DNA from: Candidatus Binatia bacterium
GTDB lineage: Bacteria > Desulfobacterota > Binatia > HRBIN30
Reading direction: 5' to 3'
Length of the DNA stretch: 64,000 bases
Assembly: GCA_026004215.1 (NCBI GenBank)
Contig: BPIR01000002.1
Location: forward strand, 981,844 to 1,045,843
Each line of letters starts with the position of its first letter. Positions within the stretch are counted from its first letter, which is position 1. The position numbers and the translations under genes are program-made. Under the pieces are notes generated by a model. The model searched no databases and was not told where the DNA came from. It saw only the letters and a list, made by a program, of their open reading frames with translations. Shown in pieces: positions 60,802-64,000 of this stretch.

Positions 60802-62931
60802 CTACCGAGGCCGTCCAGCGGTTCGGTGTTCGCCCCGTGACCAGAACTCACGTTTGCGCGAGGCTGGGCGATCTAAACCCCCACCCCCGTCAGAAGAGAG
60901 ACCGGCGTTGTTACCCCGGAAACTACCTGCCGGGGCGGACTCCATGCCAACCGGCAGCCTCGATGGTCCCGCCAAGTGCGGGGAATGGGGCCGGCGCGGA
61001 CCGATTTTCGCTGGCAAGCCCCCATCTACGTCGGTAGCAGGATTGGCCGAGAAGACCCGCGGCGATCGCAACGGACGGTCCTCCCCTCGCCAAGGTGCCC
61101 TGTCGTCACGCCGCGCCGCTCGGCTGGGCCGATCCCACGCGCTCGGCGGAGACTCGGGCGCAACGTCGGGTCCCGGCAAGGTGGACCTTACAGAACGAGC
61201 GCCGGGGCTTGGGAGTCGCGGTAAATCCGGATGAACCGGCCGTCGCCGCAGGTCCGGCGGGCCAAGCCCCGGCAAGCCAGAGAGTGCCCCTCCACCAGGC
61301 CGGGTTGCAGACCGAGGACCCTCGGCCTCCAATGATTCTCCGCTTCGAATCCGCGGAGCAAACGGGCCCCAGGCTCCGGAATCCGCAGGCCGCAAAGGTG
61401 CCCGCCGGGAACGCCCCACCTTCGCCGCGTCATTGGGCTGCTTGCCTCCCTCGAAGCTCGATGCCGGATCGTACACATGGGGCTGGCGAGGAAAGCGTCC
61501 CTCTTCCCCATCTCTTGAGTTACGAGCCGCATACGGTGGGCGGGTATGCCTGCCGCTCCGTCCCGCGGGCCAGTCGCGTCCGGATGAGCCGGGTTCTGAA
61601 AGGCTCGGTGCTGCAACCCGAGCGGGGCGGCGGGGCAGATCGTGGCCTCCCAAAGCCAGCCGCTCAATCTCTACCCGTTGCTCCCGCGCGGCAACGATCG
61701 GCAGCAACCCGAATCTGTCGGATCGGATACTTTGAAGACCGCGGCGCTCCCGCACGTGTTCGAAATCGTTCTCGGGCTCTCGCCGGGGCGGTCCAGTCTC
61801 TGTAACTCGATCGCGTAGGTTTACCGGCCGGCGAGGACCATGCCATCCACCCCACCAGGGTTTGCCGATAAACCACTTTGGCCCCCACCACGGCAGACAC
61901 GGTTCACCCCAGCCTAGCGGGGCCCACGCAACCACCGGCGCCCCTGTGGCGATGCCAACAAAACCTCCTTTGCCCACGAAAAAGACCACTAGCGCTGGCG
62001 CATACACCCAACGGGGGCCGGGCGGCCCTAGGGTCCAGCCCCAACGCCCATCCACCCAGACCCAGCGACCGTAATGAAAGGGCACCCATCCCCAAGGTGC
62101 CGCGTCTACCCACGTCCAACCGTAAAACGGATCCCAAACCCAACGTCCTACGCTGTACGGCGCCCATATGCGCGGAACTCGGGGAAACCAAACGAGCCCG
62201 TACGTGGTTACGGTCCGCCACTCACCGAAGCGATCCAGATCGTTTAAGCCGACAACGTCGGCTGCGAGCGGAACTCGGCCCGTTCCGAGCTCGGCAGATC
62301 TTTGAAGATTCCAGCGGTCGAAATCGTCGAGCGGCGGCGCTGGTCTGGCAAGTGGTAGGCCGCTGGCTGTAGCCTCGAAGAGGATTATCTCGGAGTCCGG
62401 CCCGATTTCCCTCTCTCCTTGGCTGGAGGTCACTCGCGCCCGCGCTCCTTTGCGCGTGACGAGGCGAACGACCCCCGGCTGCACTTCGATACGGTAGAAG
62501 CCTTCGCGCAGCGGTTGCACCTGCACCGTTCTCGCGGAGACAGTGAGTTGCTCCGGAAACTCCAGTGACTGGATATCCAGCATCAGCACGCCGTTGCCGA
62601 GCTCGAAACGGAAGGATGATTCATCTTGCCCGGTAAGCTGTACCTCGCTTTCCGATCCAACCCGCAAGTATTGGCCGGGGCGGAGCTGAAGTTCCGCCCG
62701 TCCCTGTCCGCGAACTTCGAGAACGTCGCCGCGAGCCAAGGGAAGATTCACAGTGGCTCGTTCCCAGTCGCCCACCGCTGGCCGCCAAAACCAGACTTCA
62801 CCTTCGAGCAAGCTCAAGCGCGGCGGCGTATGGGCCGGCACTTCTGCAGAGCCGAGCGCCGTGCGAACCGGCACAAACCCCAGCGTGCAACCCAATGCCC
62901 ACGCTGCAATCAGTTTACCACGGTGGCTCAT
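60802..62931 (-). CDS. FecR-domain protein with DUF6600-like Trp/Tyr region and Arg/Pro-rich tail
   Basis: A 709-residue exported protein. A signal peptide covers about residues 1-28. The FecR-type domain (about 38-190) has GDVLEVRGQGRAELQLRPGQ and LTVSARTVQVQPLREGFYRI. A Trp/Tyr/Gly-rich DUF6600-like domain (about 215-370) shows GRWVWDPFYGWTWVDAAPWG, WVPFHYGRWVWVDGRWGW and GRWGWTLGP. The last 330 residues are Arg/Pro/Ser-rich and likely disordered. Homologues occur in Acidobacteria and deltaproteobacteria. Role unknown; envelope-associated is likely. Confidence 0.86.
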   Translation of the reverse strand: MSHRGKLIAAWALGCTLGFVPVRTALGSAEVPAHTPPRLSLLEGEVWFWRPAVGDWERATVNLPLARGDVLEVRGQGRAELQLRPGQYLRVGSESEVQLTGQDESSFRFELGNGVLMLDIQSLEFPEQLTVSARTVQVQPLREGFYRIEVQPGVVRLVTRKGARARVTSSQGEREIGPDSEIILFEATASGLPLARPAPPLDDFDRWNLQRSAELGTGRVPLAADVVGLNDLDRFGEWRTVTTYGLVWFPRVPRIWAPYSVGRWVWDPFYGWTWVDAAPWGWVPFHYGRWVWVDGRWGWTLGPPGPRWVYAPALVVFFVGKGGFVGIATGAPVVAWAPLGWGEPCLPWWGPKWFIGKPWWGGWHGPRRPVNLRDRVTETGPPRREPENDFEHVRERRGLQSIRSDRFGLLPIVAAREQRVEIERLALGGHDLPRRPARVAAPSLSEPGSSGRDWPAGRSGRHTRPPYAARNSRDGEEGRFPRQPHVYDPASSFEGGKQPNDAAKVGRSRRAPLRPADSGAWGPFAPRIRSGESLEAEGPRSATRPGGGALSGLPGLGPPDLRRRPVHPDLPRLPSPGARSVRSTLPGPDVAPESPPSAWDRPSRAARRDDRAPWRGEDRPLRSPRVFSANPATDVDGGLPAKIGPRRPHSPHLAGPSRLPVGMESAPAGSFRGNNAGLSSDGGGGLDRPASRKREFWSRGEHRTAGRPR

Positions 62932-63066
62932 GGCGCGAGTTTAGCAGGTCCCACAATCTCGCGCTTACTGCGCCTGGCAGCTTACGGCGAGTCCGGGGTG
63001 GGATTCTTTTCGTAGCGGGCTATGGATGCGGCAGTTTCACTTGCCAACGAGAAGAGGAGGTCCTCT

Positions 63067-64000
63067 ATGGAGTATGTTCGGTTGGGGCGTACAGGCCTGC
63101 GGGTCAGTCGGCTTTGTTTGGGCACGATGAATTTCGGTCCGCTCACCACAGAGGAAGATAGCTTTGCCATCATGGACCGAGCGCTGGAACTCGGTATCCA
63201 GTTTTTCGACACCGCCAACGTGTACGGTTGGAAAACCGGGGAGGGAGTTACGGAGCAAATCATTGGTAGGTGGTTTTCCCGGCGCAAGGGACAACGTCAC
63301 CAAGTCGTCCTGGCCACCAAAGTATTTGGCCGCATGGGGTCGGGGCCCAATGACCGCGGGCTTTCCGCGAAGCACATTGTACGCGCCTGCGAGGAAAGCC
63401 TGCGGCGCCTGCAAACGGACTACATCGACCTCTACCAGATGCACCACGTGGATCGCGATACGCCGTGGGACGAAATCTGGCAGGCGATGGAACTGCTGAT
63501 TCGCGCCGGCAAGGTTCTTTACGTGGGCAGCAGTAATTTTGCCGCATGGCACATCGTTCAAGCGAACGCGGTCGCCCAAGAACGAAACCTTCTTGGTTTG
63601 GTGAGCGAGCAGAGTCTATATAACCTCGCACAACGCACGGTCGAACTCGAAGTGCTGCCGGCCTGCCAAGCTCTTGGCATCGCCGTGTTGCCTTGGAGCC
63701 CGCTTGCCGGTGGTCTGCTGGCTGGGATTGGCATGGAGGGAAACACGGGTCGCAGAGCGAGCGATCGTGTCCGAGAAGCAGCGCAAAAACATCGCACTGC
63801 CCTGGAGCGGTACGAAAAATTCTGCACGGAGATTGGTGTTCCGCCCGAGAAGGTTGCGCTGGCGTGGCTGCTACATCGTCCGGGCGTCACCGCCCCGATT
63901 ATTGGGCCGCGCACGATGGCGCAACTCACCAGCGCGGTCGAAGCCCTCTCTATTCGACTCGAACCAGCGCAACTTGCGCAACTCGATTCGATTTGGCCTG
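63067..64000 (+). CDS. Aldo/keto reductase (partial)
   Basis: The C-terminus is cut by the right edge; 311 codons are visible. Catalytic tetrad D48 (FDTANVY), Y53, K85 (LATKVFG) and H126 (YQMHHVD). NADPH-binding parts are VGSSNF, PLAGGLLAG and IIGPRT. Similar to AKR families acting on sugars or ketones. ATG with AGGAGG 6 nt upstream. Substrate unknown. Confidence 0.95.
   Translation, partial: MEYVRLGRTGLRVSRLCLGTMNFGPLTTEEDSFAIMDRALELGIQFFDTANVYGWKTGEGVTEQIIGRWFSRRKGQRHQVVLATKVFGRMGSGPNDRGLSAKHIVRACEESLRRLQTDYIDLYQMHHVDRDTPWDEIWQAMELLIRAGKVLYVGSSNFAAWHIVQANAVAQERNLLGLVSEQSLYNLAQRTVELEVLPACQALGIAVLPWSPLAGGLLAGIGMEGNTGRRASDRVREAAQKHRTALERYEKFCTEIGVPPEKVALAWLLHRPGVTAPIIGPRTMAQLTSAVEALSIRLEPAQLAQLDSIWP

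Noticed and set aside
60854..61805. Overlapping plus-strand frames opposite the FecR protein tail
   Set aside because: The Arg/Pro-rich GC-rich tail opens several frames; none has a ribosome-binding site or recognisable domain.

Overview
The window reads as one contiguous stretch of a GC-rich bacterial chromosome with mostly housekeeping and catabolic genes, no rRNA, no convincing tRNA, no CRISPR array and no insertion sequence. The gene order ffh-rpsP-khpA-rimM-trmD-(COG4752-type RNA methyltransferase)-rplS, the deoxynucleoside kinase-panB-panC-panD block, the glnD/xerD neighbourhood, and large secreted proteins with Thr/Pro linkers and Cys-rich DUF4215-like repeats all point to a Gram-negative lineage of the old Deltaproteobacteria. 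Candidatus Binatota or a related group is my best guess from gene content. This is inference; no phylogeny was run.

Layout. 1-4.6 kb (minus): an HMG-CoA-synthase-like/OB-fold protein cut by the left edge, beta carbonic anhydrase, a serine/threonine dehydratase, an enoyl-CoA-reductase-like SDR and a secreted protein. 4.8-8.3 kb: rhodanese, ispH, a CBS protein and a sigma-54 activator. 8.3-12.5 kb (minus): a gene-poor stretch, a Cys-repeat secreted protein, a sulfatase-like enzyme, an ACAD10/11-like acyl-CoA dehydrogenase and a lone tRNA-binding domain. 12.6-20.2 kb (plus): an MscS channel, a GH36 alpha-galactosidase, a response regulator, BolA, PpiD and an alpha/beta hydrolase. 20.3-24.5 kb (minus): the ffh to rplS translation operon with a near-consensus promoter. 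24.6-30.9 kb (minus): a coiled-coil membrane protein, amidohydrolase, 12-TM protein, panD, panC, panB and a deoxynucleoside kinase. 31-39.2 kb: a two-zinc-finger thioredoxin, a 1042-residue BIG2/Kazal-like surface protein, a purine permease and a sugar ABC importer lacking its ATPase. 39.3-46.8 kb: smpB and ogt facing xerD-glnD-mutS. 46.9-50.7 kb (plus): lipocalin-like protein, APH-type kinase and aldehyde dehydrogenase. 50.9-56 kb (plus): RNase J, FtsK, LolA and YajQ. 56-63 kb (minus): three secreted or surface proteins and a small basic protein. The right edge cuts an aldo/keto reductase.

How the genes fit together. The pan genes overlap as a tight operon, and the panB ribosome-binding site lies inside a long hairpin that touches the start codon. 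Lipid or hydrocarbon catabolism is suggested by the thiolase-fold protein, SDR, acyl-CoA dehydrogenase, APH-type kinase and aldehyde dehydrogenase. The kinase and the ACAD10/11-like dehydrogenase could be the two halves of a 4-hydroxyacyl-CoA phosphorylation/elimination route, although they sit about 36 kb apart. Several genes carry GTG or TTG starts, and I moved many starts downstream to sites with a Shine-Dalgarno sequence; these choices are stated gene by gene.
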